Below, in pieces: positions 1 to 8,218 of a stretch of DNA of 64,000 bases. The stretch covers positions 1-64,000 of the forward strand of contig CAUJHQ010000048.1 of assembly GCA_963204815.1 (NCBI GenBank), read 5' to 3'. Position numbers and translations under genes: made by a program. This DNA comes from Pseudomonadota bacterium (GTDB taxonomy: Bacteria; Pseudomonadota; Gammaproteobacteria; Burkholderiales; Burkholderiaceae_C). The first letter of the stretch is position 1, and every line of letters starts with the position of its first letter. The notes beneath the pieces were generated by a model. The model was given only the letters and a program-made list of their open reading frames with translations, made no database searches and had not been told where the DNA came from.

Positions 1-31
1 ATCCAACGAATCACAATCGAACTCGATCCTT

Positions 32-150
32 GGTCTCATGACGGCCCAGACAGGCCGGGGGAACAGGTGGGGGAACAGACCGAACGTTCCCGCTGCGTTT
101 CCCAATGAGATCAACGGCTTAGGTCGCCGTTTTGATTCCCAGCCACCCCA
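32..150. repeat. Left direct repeat of integrated island (candidate att site)
   Basis: This segment is repeated in the same orientation at 6853-6974. The best-conserved core is 101-132 against 6922-6953, with 31 of 32 bases identical. Outlying matches include a GGTCTCA start, two GGGGAAC blocks and a final GCCACCCCA. The integrase gene ends only 125 bp inside this repeat, the usual arrangement of an integrase beside its attachment site. The interpretation as att sites is an inference. Confidence 0.65.
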
Positions 151-274
151 TCCGCCATCCCGGAAAACTGCAGCTAAATCAATAGCTTGCACGTCGGACC
201 CCAGTCCCTGGGATAAATCAGCAGCGCATATCGAGAGCGGTGCCAGGGCAATGTGCCTCGGCCTCCCTCTGCAG

Positions 275-1477
275 TCAGCGTTGCATAGCCCGCCGGCGGT
301 GCCGGCTCTGGGATAAATCCGGGGATGAATCGCGTCGAAGCGACGCCTCCAGTCGGCCCATCTCCATCGCGTTGTGCTCCCCGTCCAGCCAGCGGGCGTA
401 GGTGCTCAACAGCATGCCGACGGAGTGCCCCAGTTGTGACGCGCAGAACGCAGGCGTCATGCCGGACATCAGCATCATCGTCGCGTAGCTGTGGCGGGTG
501 TTGTAGGGCCGCCGGTAGCGCAGCCCCAGCGCTTTCAAGGTCGGTGCCCAGTAGCTGCGCCTGAAGGCGCGCTCTTCCGTCCATGGCTTGCCGTAACGGG
601 GGTCGAGGAAAACGAAGTCGCCCGCCAATTGCGTCAGCGCGCGCTGCCGCAGCAGCGCAGCGCGTGCGCGGCTATTGAGCAGCACGTGGCGCGCCGTGCT
701 GGTCTTGGTCGTGTTCTTCTCGAGCCCACGCACGATGGCGCGGTGCACGTGAACCCGGTCGCGCTCCAGATCCACATCGGCCCAACGCAGTGCTGTGGTC
801 TCCGATGGGCGCAAGCCGCTGAAGAACTTGAACTCCACGTAGTTCGCAACGCCGTCCGGGTACCGCTCGGTCATGTACTCGATGATGGCCTCCACGTCGT
901 CGCGCGTGAACGGATCGGGAAACGGTGTCTGCTGCCGCTGATAGCGGACGTGCCTGACCAGGTTGTCTTCGAGCGCATGGTCCGCGACGGCCATGTCCAT
1001 GGCGCGGCGAAGAACGGTCACGTAGTTGTTGACGGTCTTCGCATTGAGGCCTGGACGAAAGGTCAGAGCACGCATGACGTGGCTGGCCTTCAGTCGGTGC
1101 AAGGCCCGATCGCCGAGGAGTGAGCCTTTGTCGTCGCAAGGCGCGGACTTCCAGAAGCGTACGGCCGACGCGTAGGCCGCGGCGGTGGACGGCTCTATGC
1201 GCTGGACCGCCAGCCATGCGTCGAGGTGCTCGCCGACGGTGAGCGGCCTTCCGTCGTTGCGTGTCGCGGGGAAGTATTCGGAGTGGCAAAAGGTGCCGGC
1301 GGCGATTCGGCTACGGATCTCGGCAGCGAGTCGTTTGGCTTCGCTGAGATTCTCTTCGGACGGTGGGACCGGCATGCCATCACGCCTGAGCGTTCGGCGC
1401 ACGACTTCGCCGTTCAGGCTGAACTGAATACGGATGGCGTTGCCGCGGACTTCGACGCCGGTGCCTTTCCTGCCCAT
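275..1477 (-). CDS. Tyrosine-type site-specific recombinase / integrase
   Basis: Predicted integrase of 400 residues that would catalyse insertion and excision of the island between the direct repeats at 32-150 and 6853-6974. The C-terminal catalytic domain shows the family residues: Arg near 222 in GLRPSETTALRW, a His/Arg pair near 328 in NTRHSYA, the LGHS box, and the nucleophilic Tyr near 360 in STYARWL. The N-terminal part (about 60-170) looks like the SAM-like core-binding domain. The open frame extends upstream to 2026, but the start at 1477 is preceded by GGAGGAACGT, a strong ribosome site, and the longer N terminus has no recognisable protein character. It is transcribed away from the oxygenase gene, with a 190-bp shared upstream region. 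Confidence 0.9.
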   Translation of the reverse strand: MGRKGTGVEVRGNAIRIQFSLNGEVVRRTLRRDGMPVPPSEENLSEAKRLAAEIRSRIAAGTFCHSEYFPATRNDGRPLTVGEHLDAWLAVQRIEPSTAAAYASAVRFWKSAPCDDKGSLLGDRALHRLKASHVMRALTFRPGLNAKTVNNYVTVLRRAMDMAVADHALEDNLVRHVRYQRQQTPFPDPFTRDDVEAIIEYMTERYPDGVANYVEFKFFSGLRPSETTALRWADVDLERDRVHVHRAIVRGLEKNTTKTSTARHVLLNSRARAALLRQRALTQLAGDFVFLDPRYGKPWTEERAFRRSYWAPTLKALGLRYRRPYNTRHSYATMMLMSGMTPAFCASQLGHSVGMLLSTYARWLDGEHNAMEMGRLEASLRRDSSPDLSQSRHRRRAMQR

Positions 1478-1667
1478 ACGTTCCTCCGTTGCTGTGCTGA
1501 TGTCGGTTCGATTGAAGCTGCTGGCATGAGGCGCGGCAAGCGCGTCCGGCTCGACAACGTGCCTTGCCTGCGAACGGTTCAGGAGCCTCCGACCACCTGT
1601 TGCGGCAGCGCCGACCGCGTGCGAATCGCGAGACAACGGGCACACTGTCGGCCTTGAGGGAACGACC

Positions 1668-3986
1668 ATGGATTCGATCAACGCCGCGCTCGCGGCCGTC
1701 CTGCAAACCGTGCAGACGCCGGGCGACTTCTTTGCCGCCGGCGAGTGCGCCTTGCATGTTCCGCTGATCGAGGTCGACGGCGTCGGCCCAATCGCCCAGC
1801 CGGTGCTGCCTGCGCAGGCCGCCCAGCTCATTGCGGTGGCCGAACGTGCCCCCTTCGGCCGCGGGGCGGACACGCTGGTCGACACCGCCGTGCGCCGCAC
1901 GTGGCAGATCGGCGCCGATCGTGTCCACATCAAGGGCAAACACTGGAACGTGATGCTGGATGGCGTCGTCGAAATCGCGTCCACAGGTCTCGGTGCCGGC
2001 GCCGGAGTGGAGGCCGAGTTGTACAAGCTGCTGATCTACGACGAAGGCAGCTTTTTCGTCGAGCATCGCGATACCGAGAAGTCGCCCGGGATGTTCGGCA
2101 CGCTGATCGTCGCGCTGCCATCGCTGCACAGCGGCGGTGAACTGGTGATCCGTCATCGCGAGCGCGAAGCGCGACTCGATCTGCGCTGCGGCGATGTGTC
2201 CGAGCTGGCCTGGGCCGCGTTCTATGCGGATTGCGTGCACGAGGTGCTGCCCATCGCCTCGGGGTGTCGGCTGGTGCTCGTTTACAACCTGCGGCGCAAA
2301 AGCCGCGGGCGTTTGCCCCGGCCGCCGTCTTACGACAAGGAGGCGGTTGCGCTGGAACGCTTGCTGCGCACGTGGTGCAGCGAAACAGCGAAGCCCGACG
2401 AAGACCAGCCGCTCAAGCTGGTCTACCCGCTGGCGCATGCCTACACGCCAGCCGAGCTGTCGTTTGCTGCGCTCAAGGGCGCAGATGCAGCGGCTGCCAC
2501 CGTGCTGACTACGGCCGCGGGCGATGCCGCCTGCGAGCTGCACCTGGCGCTTCTGCGCATCGAAGAGAGTGGTGCGGCGGAGTACAACGGCTACGCTGGC
2601 CGACGCTGGCGCGGCCGTTACCACGACGATGACGAGGATGACGGCGATGACAAGAACGATGACGAGTTCAGGGTCGCCGAGGTCTTCGATCGCTCATTGA
2701 CTCTGTCGGACTGGAGACGGCCTGACGGCGGCGTGATGCCCTTGGGCACCTTGCCGTTCAGCGATGGCGAGGTCTGCCCGCCAGACGCACTGGCCGACAT
2801 GGAGCCGGACGAACAGCACTTCCACGAGGCCACCGGCAATGAAGGCGCCTCGTTCGAGCGCAGCTACCAGCGGGCGGCCCTGGTGTTGTGGCCACATGTG
2901 CAAAGGCTGCGATTGATCGCGCGGGCTAGTCTTGCGGCCTCGTTGCCCGCGCTGGGCGGGATGGTCGGGGCTTGGATCGACGACGGAGCCGAACCGGGTC
3001 ATGCGCACTGGCAAGAGGCCTACGCCTTGGCCGCAGAGATGTTGGCCTGCTGGCCCGTGCAAGCTGCTCGTCGGGCGAACGATCGCCCGAGCGCGGCGAG
3101 CGTGATGCTGTCGCAACTGGTGCGCCTGCAGGATCAAGAACACATCGAATCGATGCTGACCAAGGTCGTCGCGGTTGGTGCCTATACAGCCGGCGACAAC
3201 GCGGCCTTGCTGCAGGCGCTGAAGCTGCTGCCGGCCTCGCGCGTCGGCGCGCTGTTGCTGGCCGTCGTGCAGAGCAATGCTGACCTCCACATCGCCGGCT
3301 GCGCTGACCTGCTGGCAAGTGCTGTTGCCCTTTCAGCCTGGCGGGGACGACTGGTGGGCGCAGCCCAGGCGCTGCTCGATGCCATGCCGGGCGATCCGGC
3401 GCGACCCCAGTCCCCGGCCGACGCGTGGCGTCGCGAGCGCGCCGACGCGGGTGTGCTCCACGACATGCTGCGCGCCCTCGCGTCCACCGGGCACGCGGGC
3501 CTGTCTTCGCTGGCCGATCAGGCTGTGACGCACTGGCTGGCCTGGCCCAAGACCTATGGCATGGATGCCGTCATCGTTCCGGCCTTGCGCCGTGTCGCCG
3601 AGCGGCCCGCGCTGCTGAACCGGCCGGCCTGCCTGCGGTTGCGAGCCGCTGCGCTGGACCACCTGCGCGCACGCTGCTCACTGGACCTGGCACCGCCTGC
3701 CGACTGGCGGCGCGAGGGCCGCATGAGCTGCCGTTGCGAGCACTGCCTGGCACTCGGTCGCTTCCTGCAGAGTGCCGACCAGGAGGTCTGGCGCTTCAAG
3801 GCGCGCGAGGCCGATCGCCGTCACGTCGAGGACTCGATCCGTCAGGGCCGGCACGACGTCGACATCAGCACCGAGCGCAAGGGCAGTCCGCATGTGCTGG
3901 TGTGCACCAAGAACCAGGCGAGCTACGAGCGCAGGGTCGCGCAGCGACGGGCGGATCTCGACGATCTGACGCGGCTCAAGGCGTAG
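1668..3986 (+). CDS. Large 2OG-Fe(II) oxygenase-like protein
   Basis: A 772-residue cytoplasmic protein. Residues about 85-205 resemble the prolyl-4-hydroxylase-type 2-oxoglutarate/Fe(II) oxygenase fold: the iron triad would be His133 and Asp135 (EHRDTE) and His191 (DCVHEVLP), with an Arg near 201 (GCRLVLVYN) to bind 2-oxoglutarate. The rest is not recognised. It contains an Asp-rich acidic stretch at about residues 319-334 and a Cys pair near the C terminus (CRCEHC). The protein is several times longer than typical single-domain members, so the C-terminal ~550 residues may bind the substrate. The ATG at 1668 follows GAGGGAACG. It converges with the UPF0158 gene, overlapping it by 11 bp. Substrate unknown. 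Confidence 0.75.
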   Translation: MDSINAALAAVLQTVQTPGDFFAAGECALHVPLIEVDGVGPIAQPVLPAQAAQLIAVAERAPFGRGADTLVDTAVRRTWQIGADRVHIKGKHWNVMLDGVVEIASTGLGAGAGVEAELYKLLIYDEGSFFVEHRDTEKSPGMFGTLIVALPSLHSGGELVIRHREREARLDLRCGDVSELAWAAFYADCVHEVLPIASGCRLVLVYNLRRKSRGRLPRPPSYDKEAVALERLLRTWCSETAKPDEDQPLKLVYPLAHAYTPAELSFAALKGADAAAATVLTTAAGDAACELHLALLRIEESGAAEYNGYAGRRWRGRYHDDDEDDGDDKNDDEFRVAEVFDRSLTLSDWRRPDGGVMPLGTLPFSDGEVCPPDALADMEPDEQHFHEATGNEGASFERSYQRAALVLWPHVQRLRLIARASLAASLPALGGMVGAWIDDGAEPGHAHWQEAYALAAEMLACWPVQAARRANDRPSAASVMLSQLVRLQDQEHIESMLTKVVAVGAYTAGDNAALLQALKLLPASRVGALLLAVVQSNADLHIAGCADLLASAVALSAWRGRLVGAAQALLDAMPGDPARPQSPADAWRRERADAGVLHDMLRALASTGHAGLSSLADQAVTHWLAWPKTYGMDAVIVPALRRVAERPALLNRPACLRLRAAALDHLRARCSLDLAPPADWRREGRMSCRCEHCLALGRFLQSADQEVWRFKAREADRRHVEDSIRQGRHDVDISTERKGSPHVLVCTKNQASYERRVAQRRADLDDLTRLKA

Positions 3987-4491
3987 GCCTGTTCGGCCGG
4001 ACGGCCCACCGGGGCGAGATGTCATGCTCTTCGCACCACCGCTGTGCGATCGCCTCCATGGCCTGCCGCTCGAAGGCGAACCAGGCCTCGCGTTGCGCCG
4101 GGTGCGCAGCGAGCGCGTCCTTGAAGCGACGAAAGGGCTTGCGCCGTTGCAGCGACTGCCCGAGCGCCCGGGCGAGTCGCTCATCGCCACACTGATCGAC
4201 AAAGTCCTCCATGATCCGGAAGGCCTCGGACGACTCGATGGGTTCGATGAATAGCCAACAGTCGTCGTCCCGTGGATCCGCGTCGGTCTCGTTGTCGGCA
4301 TCGGGTCCGATCAGGGACAGGATCGACCCGGACTCGAGGTTCAGCCAGTGGCTGCTCTCCCCGAGAGGGTCGCGCGAGTTCAATGCCCAGGTCAGCTCCT
4401 CGAGGTCGATGGTCAAAACCCGTGCGTCATGGCTACCGTGGCCGGGCGGGGTGTCATCCATGCTCATCTCGAGATCCCCAATGCATCCCAC
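3976..4491 (-). CDS. UPF0158 family protein
   Basis: A 171-residue protein of unknown function. The middle and C-terminal parts carry the typical pattern of the UPF0158 family: a WLNLESGSIL-like strand, then FRIMEDF, then RKPFRRFKDAL, then EAWFAFE. There is no signal peptide or membrane segment. The first ATG is used here, but two further in-frame ATGs lie within the next dozen codons, so the exact start is uncertain. Its 5' end overlaps the 3' end of the frameshifted gene upstream, so the two are probably one transcription unit inside the island. Confidence 0.7.
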   Translation of the reverse strand: MGCIGDLEMSMDDTPPGHGSHDARVLTIDLEELTWALNSRDPLGESSHWLNLESGSILSLIGPDADNETDADPRDDDCWLFIEPIESSEAFRIMEDFVDQCGDERLARALGQSLQRRKPFRRFKDALAAHPAQREAWFAFERQAMEAIAQRWCEEHDISPRWAVRPNRPTP

Positions 4492-5808
4492 AAGAACTGG
4501 TAGGACACGGCGGGCCGCCCATGGGCGGCGGACTGCTGGCGTTCGCCTTCTTCGTACTCGCGCAGCAGGCCCTTCACGCGCTCCAGGCCCGCCGGGGTGC
4601 TGATGGCCTGGAGCGGAGTTCGTCCGCCCAGGGCCGGAATTGCCTCGTCAGCCCAGTTGGCGTAGTGGCGATGCAGCACCTGCTCGATGGCCTGTGACAT
4701 GACCTCGGGCGGCAGGTCCGGTGTGCTTGCAGAGGCGGATCGCGGCGTTCGGCCTGTGTTGGTGCCACCCCGGCCGCCGCCCGCCCGGGCGAGATGGCCT
4801 GCCGGATCGGTGATCTCGCGCGTCAGGTGCTGCACGGCCACGCCTTCGAACCAGGCGCGGCCATCATCCGCCAGCCGCCGGGTGCGGTGGAACAGCTCGA
4901 CGCGAGCCGGTACTGCGTCCTGGGTTGATGGTCGACCGGCTGCGCTGCGCGCCGTCAGCGCCCTCTATGAGGCGATTCCATCCCTGCCTCGCATCGCCGC
5001 TGACGTCGGGCTGCGCGGCCAAGGAAGCGGCGAGCGCCGGTGCATCGAGCACGAGGTAATGGTCGGTCACCAGGAGCAGGGGATCGCCGGTCGACGTATC
5101 CTGGATCTGCGGCAGCGGTGCTGGCGCGAACCACTGGTCCAGCCAGACGCGGGCGATCTCCAGTTCGAGCAGATCGCGTCGGTTGTCGAGGTGGAGCTTT
5201 AATCCGGCAGAGCCGGCCAGCACCTGCCGGGCCCGCGCCTGCACGGCCGCCTCCGCCGGTTTGGAGAAGGGATAGATGGCCCCCGAAAGCTCACGGTGCC
5301 CGACCATGCCCGTGCCGCTGCCGACCTCCATGATGCGCGCGCCCATCAGCATGCCCGGCTTCGCACTGCGGCTGCCGCTGATCTCGCGCACCGGTTGCGG
5401 GTCGGCCTGCAGGTCGAACTCGTCGATCAGGGTCATGCCGGCGCCGGGCCGCACATCGGTGACCCGGTACAGGCGCTGGGGCAGTGCGCGCAGTTGAGCG
5501 ATCCAGTCGCGCTGGCCGGGAGTGAGAAATGGGCCATCACGTCCCAGCAGGTAGGCGTTGATCTCGCGCGGGCCACCACGGGCGTGAATCTCCCCGCGGG
5601 CGATCAACCACTCGTCGGCGTTGATCGACACCATGGTCATGCCGTCTTCGTCCAACTGCCAGCCGTCACGCGGGCCTTCGGGCCGCCAGAGATCCAGCAG
5701 GGCCTCGAACGCGTTGCGCCAGCCTTTGCGATGACGCTCGGTCAGCCAGGAGATGGCCACGCGGGCCGCGTCTTCGTGATCGCGCGGGCGCAGGGGGTGA
5801 ACCTTCAT
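4464..5808 (-). pseudogene. Frameshifted gene for a ~450-residue unknown protein
   Basis: Two adjacent minus-strand reading frames read as one protein. Frame A starts at the ATG at 5808 (MKVHPLRPRDHEDAARVAI) and stays coding-like to about 4950 (GWNRLIEGADG), then runs into a junk tail and stops at 4864. Frame B continues from about 4930 in another frame (VELFHRTRRL, then AWFEGVAVQHL) and ends at 4464 with a WADEAIPALGGRTPLQA segment. That segment resembles the C-terminal part of several uncharacterised proteins and loosely the MbcA/ParS toxin-binding fold. A single indel near 4925-4970 would restore one frame. It could be a real pseudogene, programmed slippage or a sequencing error. Confidence 0.55.
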
Positions 5809-5920
5809 GGCTGAAATCGGGTGCGGTGGGTGAAGCTGGGCGAGCTGTTGCCGAACGAAGTCACGGCACGGCGCTCGTCGTAGGCAGGGGGCATGACAGG
5901 GGCATGGCGCTTCGTGGTCT

Positions 5921-5939
5921 TGTATGCTATTGTCATACA
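5921..5939. promoter_or_regulatory. Inverted repeat before the toxin-antitoxin pair (candidate operator)
   Basis: TGTATG (5921-5926) and CATACA (5934-5939) form a perfect 6-bp inverted repeat 19 bp upstream of the antitoxin ATG and overlap possible -10 hexamers. DUF1778 antitoxins usually autorepress through such a palindrome, so this is the likely operator. Confidence 0.5.
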
Positions 5940-5958
5940 TCCGTTGGGAGATGTCCTC

Positions 5959-6231
5959 ATGCCAACCGCCCCCGCCGCCGTTCTGAGTGTTCGCGTCAAT
6001 GCCAGCGAACGTGCCTTGCTGGAGGCCGCGGCCGAACAGGCCAGTACCAGTCTCAGCGACTTCGTGAGGCGGCGTGCGCTCGAAGCCGCCGAGTCCGACC
6101 TGCTCAATCGCCGCATCGTGACGATTCCGGCGAAGGACTGGGCGAGGTTCGAGGCCTGGGCCATTGCGCCGGCGAGGGAAGTGCCGGCGCTTCGAAAACT
6201 GTCCAAGACTCGCCCCGTCTGGCAGAAGTGA
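5959..6231 (+). CDS. DUF1778 (TacA-type) antitoxin
   Basis: A 90-residue protein with the ribbon-helix-helix start typical of DUF1778 antitoxins (LSVRVNASERALLEAAA) followed by TSLSDFVRRRALEAA. The C-terminal part should wrap around and neutralise the partner acetyltransferase. The ATG at 5959 was chosen over the longer frame from 5893 because the RHH motif begins directly after it and the operator-like palindrome lies just upstream. Its stop overlaps the GTG of the toxin gene, the usual coupling in this family. Confidence 0.85.
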   Translation: MPTAPAAVLSVRVNASERALLEAAAEQASTSLSDFVRRRALEAAESDLLNRRIVTIPAKDWARFEAWAIAPAREVPALRKLSKTRPVWQK

Positions 6232-6761
6232 CCTCAGGCGCCACGGCCGCCTTCACATCGCCGCGACCCTTGGCGGCCGATGACGACACGGCAACGTTCG
6301 ACTGCGGGCGCGACGCGTTGAACCACTGGTTCCGCCGCCACGCCTGGCGCAACCAGGAACTGGGGGTCTCGCGGACAACCGTGATCTGCGATGCGGAACC
6401 CGGCAGCATCGCCGGCTACGTGAGCCTGTCGACGGCGCAGATCGAGCGAGCCTGGTTGCCCAAGGCGCAGCAGCGCAACCGCCCTGACCCGTTGCCCGCC
6501 ATCCTGCTAGGCCAGTTGGCGGTCGACTTGCGGTGGCAGGGGCAGGGCATTGCGCGATCACTGATGTTCTATGCGCTCACAACGGCGGTGCGCCTGTCCG
6601 ACCAGGTCGGCTGCTTTTGCGTGCTGACCCATCCGCTGGATGACGATGTGCGGGCGCTCTATGCGGCCTTCGGATTCGAGGATCTTCCGTTCGATCCTGG
6701 CCGCAGCATGGCGGTTCGGATCGCGGATCTGGTTCGCAGCGGCTTTGGGGCAGTTGACTGA
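6228..6761 (+). CDS. GNAT-family toxin (TacT-like)
   Basis: A 177-residue N-acetyltransferase of the toxin type. Known relatives acetylate the amino group of charged aminoacyl-tRNAs and stop translation. The acetyl-CoA loop is visible as DLRWQGQGIARSL, preceded by the LLGQLAVD strand, and the C-terminal half contains LYAAFGFEDLP as in TacT/AtaT proteins. The GTG at 6228 overlaps the antitoxin stop (GTGA), which fixes the start. It is the last gene of the island before the right-hand direct repeat, consistent with a maintenance role. The exact tRNA target cannot be told. Confidence 0.8.
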   Translation: MTSGATAAFTSPRPLAADDDTATFDCGRDALNHWFRRHAWRNQELGVSRTTVICDAEPGSIAGYVSLSTAQIERAWLPKAQQRNRPDPLPAILLGQLAVDLRWQGQGIARSLMFYALTTAVRLSDQVGCFCVLTHPLDDDVRALYAAFGFEDLPFDPGRSMAVRIADLVRSGFGAVD

Positions 6762-6852
6762 GCTTGCATCTACCAGGTCTCACTGGCGTCGTTATGGTGG
6801 GCAGGAGCCATTGCGACGGCCGCAAGATCGCACCAGAATGAGCGCTGTTGGT

Positions 6853-6974
6853 GGTCTCAAGACGTCCCGCGCGGACTGGGGGAACAGACAGGGGAACGGC
6901 GCAGATTCTCTCGGAAGTTTCCCCAATGAGATCAACAGCTTAGGTCGCCGTTTCGTATCCCATCAGCCACCCCA
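6853..6974. repeat. Right direct repeat of integrated island (candidate att site)
   Basis: Imperfect second copy of the 32-150 repeat. The conserved core is 6922-6953, and recombination between the two cores would release a circle of about 6.8 kb. Beyond this point the sequence turns to ordinary chromosomal genes. Confidence 0.65.
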
Positions 6975-6998
6975 AGTAACACCGGGCAGCGCCCCTCC

Positions 6999-7030
6999 AA
7001 CGGCCCCTCATCGCAAGGTGAGGGGCCGTT
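6999..7030. terminator. Strong hairpin, probably bidirectional terminator
   Basis: AACGGCCCCTCA (6999-7010) pairs perfectly with TGAGGGGCCGTT (7019-7030) around an 8-base loop. It lies between the convergent toxin and LysR genes. The run of T after the stem is short. Confidence 0.6.
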
Positions 7031-7173
7031 GTCGTTGGGGACTGATGAGCCCTGCGAAAGCGGGCGCTGGGCAACCAGGCGATCGGCGCGTGCCGCATCC
7101 TCGTGGTCCAGATCCCGTCGGGTCGCGTCGCGGGCGCAAGGCGCCGCTTCCGTCCACCGTCGTTCTCGGCAGG

Positions 7174-8097
7174 TCAGGCCGGCTTCAGTGCGCCCATCAA
7201 CCGCAACACGCCAGCTCGCTCGTCACCCTGACGGCACAGCGCACCGATCGGGCGCATGTCCAGGCTGCGTTCGACATGCAGCTGCACCAGTTCGCCGGCG
7301 GCAATCAACGGGCGCACCACGCTGGCTGGAATCAGCGCCAGCAGGGGCTGTGCGCGCAGCATTGCCCAGAGCACGGTCGGGATGCGGCTGCTGACCTGGC
7401 ACAGCGGCGGCGCGACGCCGTCGGCGAACAGGGCGTCGAACATCGCTCGCGCGGCGGAGCCGTTCGGCATGGCCAGCCAGGTCTGGCTCCTGAGCTGTTC
7501 GACCGTCAACCTGCGCCGCTTGCCCAATGGGTGCTCCGGTCCGGCCACGACGACGAAGCGATCCGGCAGCAGCGGCTCGAAGTGCCATCCCTGGGGGATC
7601 TGGGCCGGCTCGCGGCACAGCGCGACGTCGATCTCGTCCCACGCCACCAGCTGGTCCAGTTGCGGCGCATCCGCCTCGACCAGTTGGACCAGCAGCTCGG
7701 GGTGCCGCCTGGACAGCGCCGGCAGCGCGGGCGCCAGCAACCCGCCCACCGCGCCGCCGATGGCGCCGACGCGCACCACGTGCTGGGCGTTGGACTGCAG
7801 AGCGGCGGCCTGCTGTGCCGCGTCGTCGATGGCGCCGAGCACGCGGCGCGCGGTGGGCAGCAGTTCGCGCCCCAGTGCCGTGAGGTGCATGCCCCGGGCG
7901 TGGCGTTCGAACAGCGGCGCGCCGATCAGCGTCTCCAGGTCGGCCAGCAGCCCCGTCAGCGCCGGCTGCGCGATGCCGATCGCCTCGGCCGCCTTGCGCA
8001 CGCTGCCGAGTTCGGCCACGCGGGCAAAGCCCAGCCAGTGACGCAGGCGGCCGCGGGTCAGCAGCCGCTGGCGCAGGGTGTCGGCCGTGGGTTTCAT
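7174..8097 (-). CDS. LysR-family transcriptional regulator
   Basis: A 307-residue LysR regulator. The N-terminal winged helix is clear: the recognition-helix region reads GSVRKAAEAIGIAQPALTG and is followed by LFERHARGMHLTALGREL. The rest is the periplasmic-binding-protein-like effector domain (GAIGGAVGGLLAPALP onward). The ATG at 8097 starts MKPTADTL; an in-frame extension to 8394 overlaps the divergent gene and is not protein-like. It is divergent from the Bug binding protein gene at 8219, with 121 bp between, so it probably controls the 8219-12157 module in response to its substrate. Confidence 0.9.
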   Translation of the reverse strand: MKPTADTLRQRLLTRGRLRHWLGFARVAELGSVRKAAEAIGIAQPALTGLLADLETLIGAPLFERHARGMHLTALGRELLPTARRVLGAIDDAAQQAAALQSNAQHVVRVGAIGGAVGGLLAPALPALSRRHPELLVQLVEADAPQLDQLVAWDEIDVALCREPAQIPQGWHFEPLLPDRFVVVAGPEHPLGKRRRLTVEQLRSQTWLAMPNGSAARAMFDALFADGVAPPLCQVSSRIPTVLWAMLRAQPLLALIPASVVRPLIAAGELVQLHVERSLDMRPIGALCRQGDERAGVLRLMGALKPA

Positions 8098-8218
8098 GCG
8101 ATTCGATCTGGATATCGGAACGGGATGAAATGTATTGGAAGCGGATCGCTGGCCTGATGACACTGCACGCACAGGCGCCGACCCCGCCGTCTGCGCAAAA
8201 CCGACAGGAGACAAGCGC

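Noticed and set aside
100..150. The att-like repeat resembles the 3' third of a tRNA (GGTCGCCG...ATTCCC...CCACCCCA).
   Set aside because: No pairing T-stem, D-arm or anticodon arm can be built upstream in either copy, so no tRNA is called.
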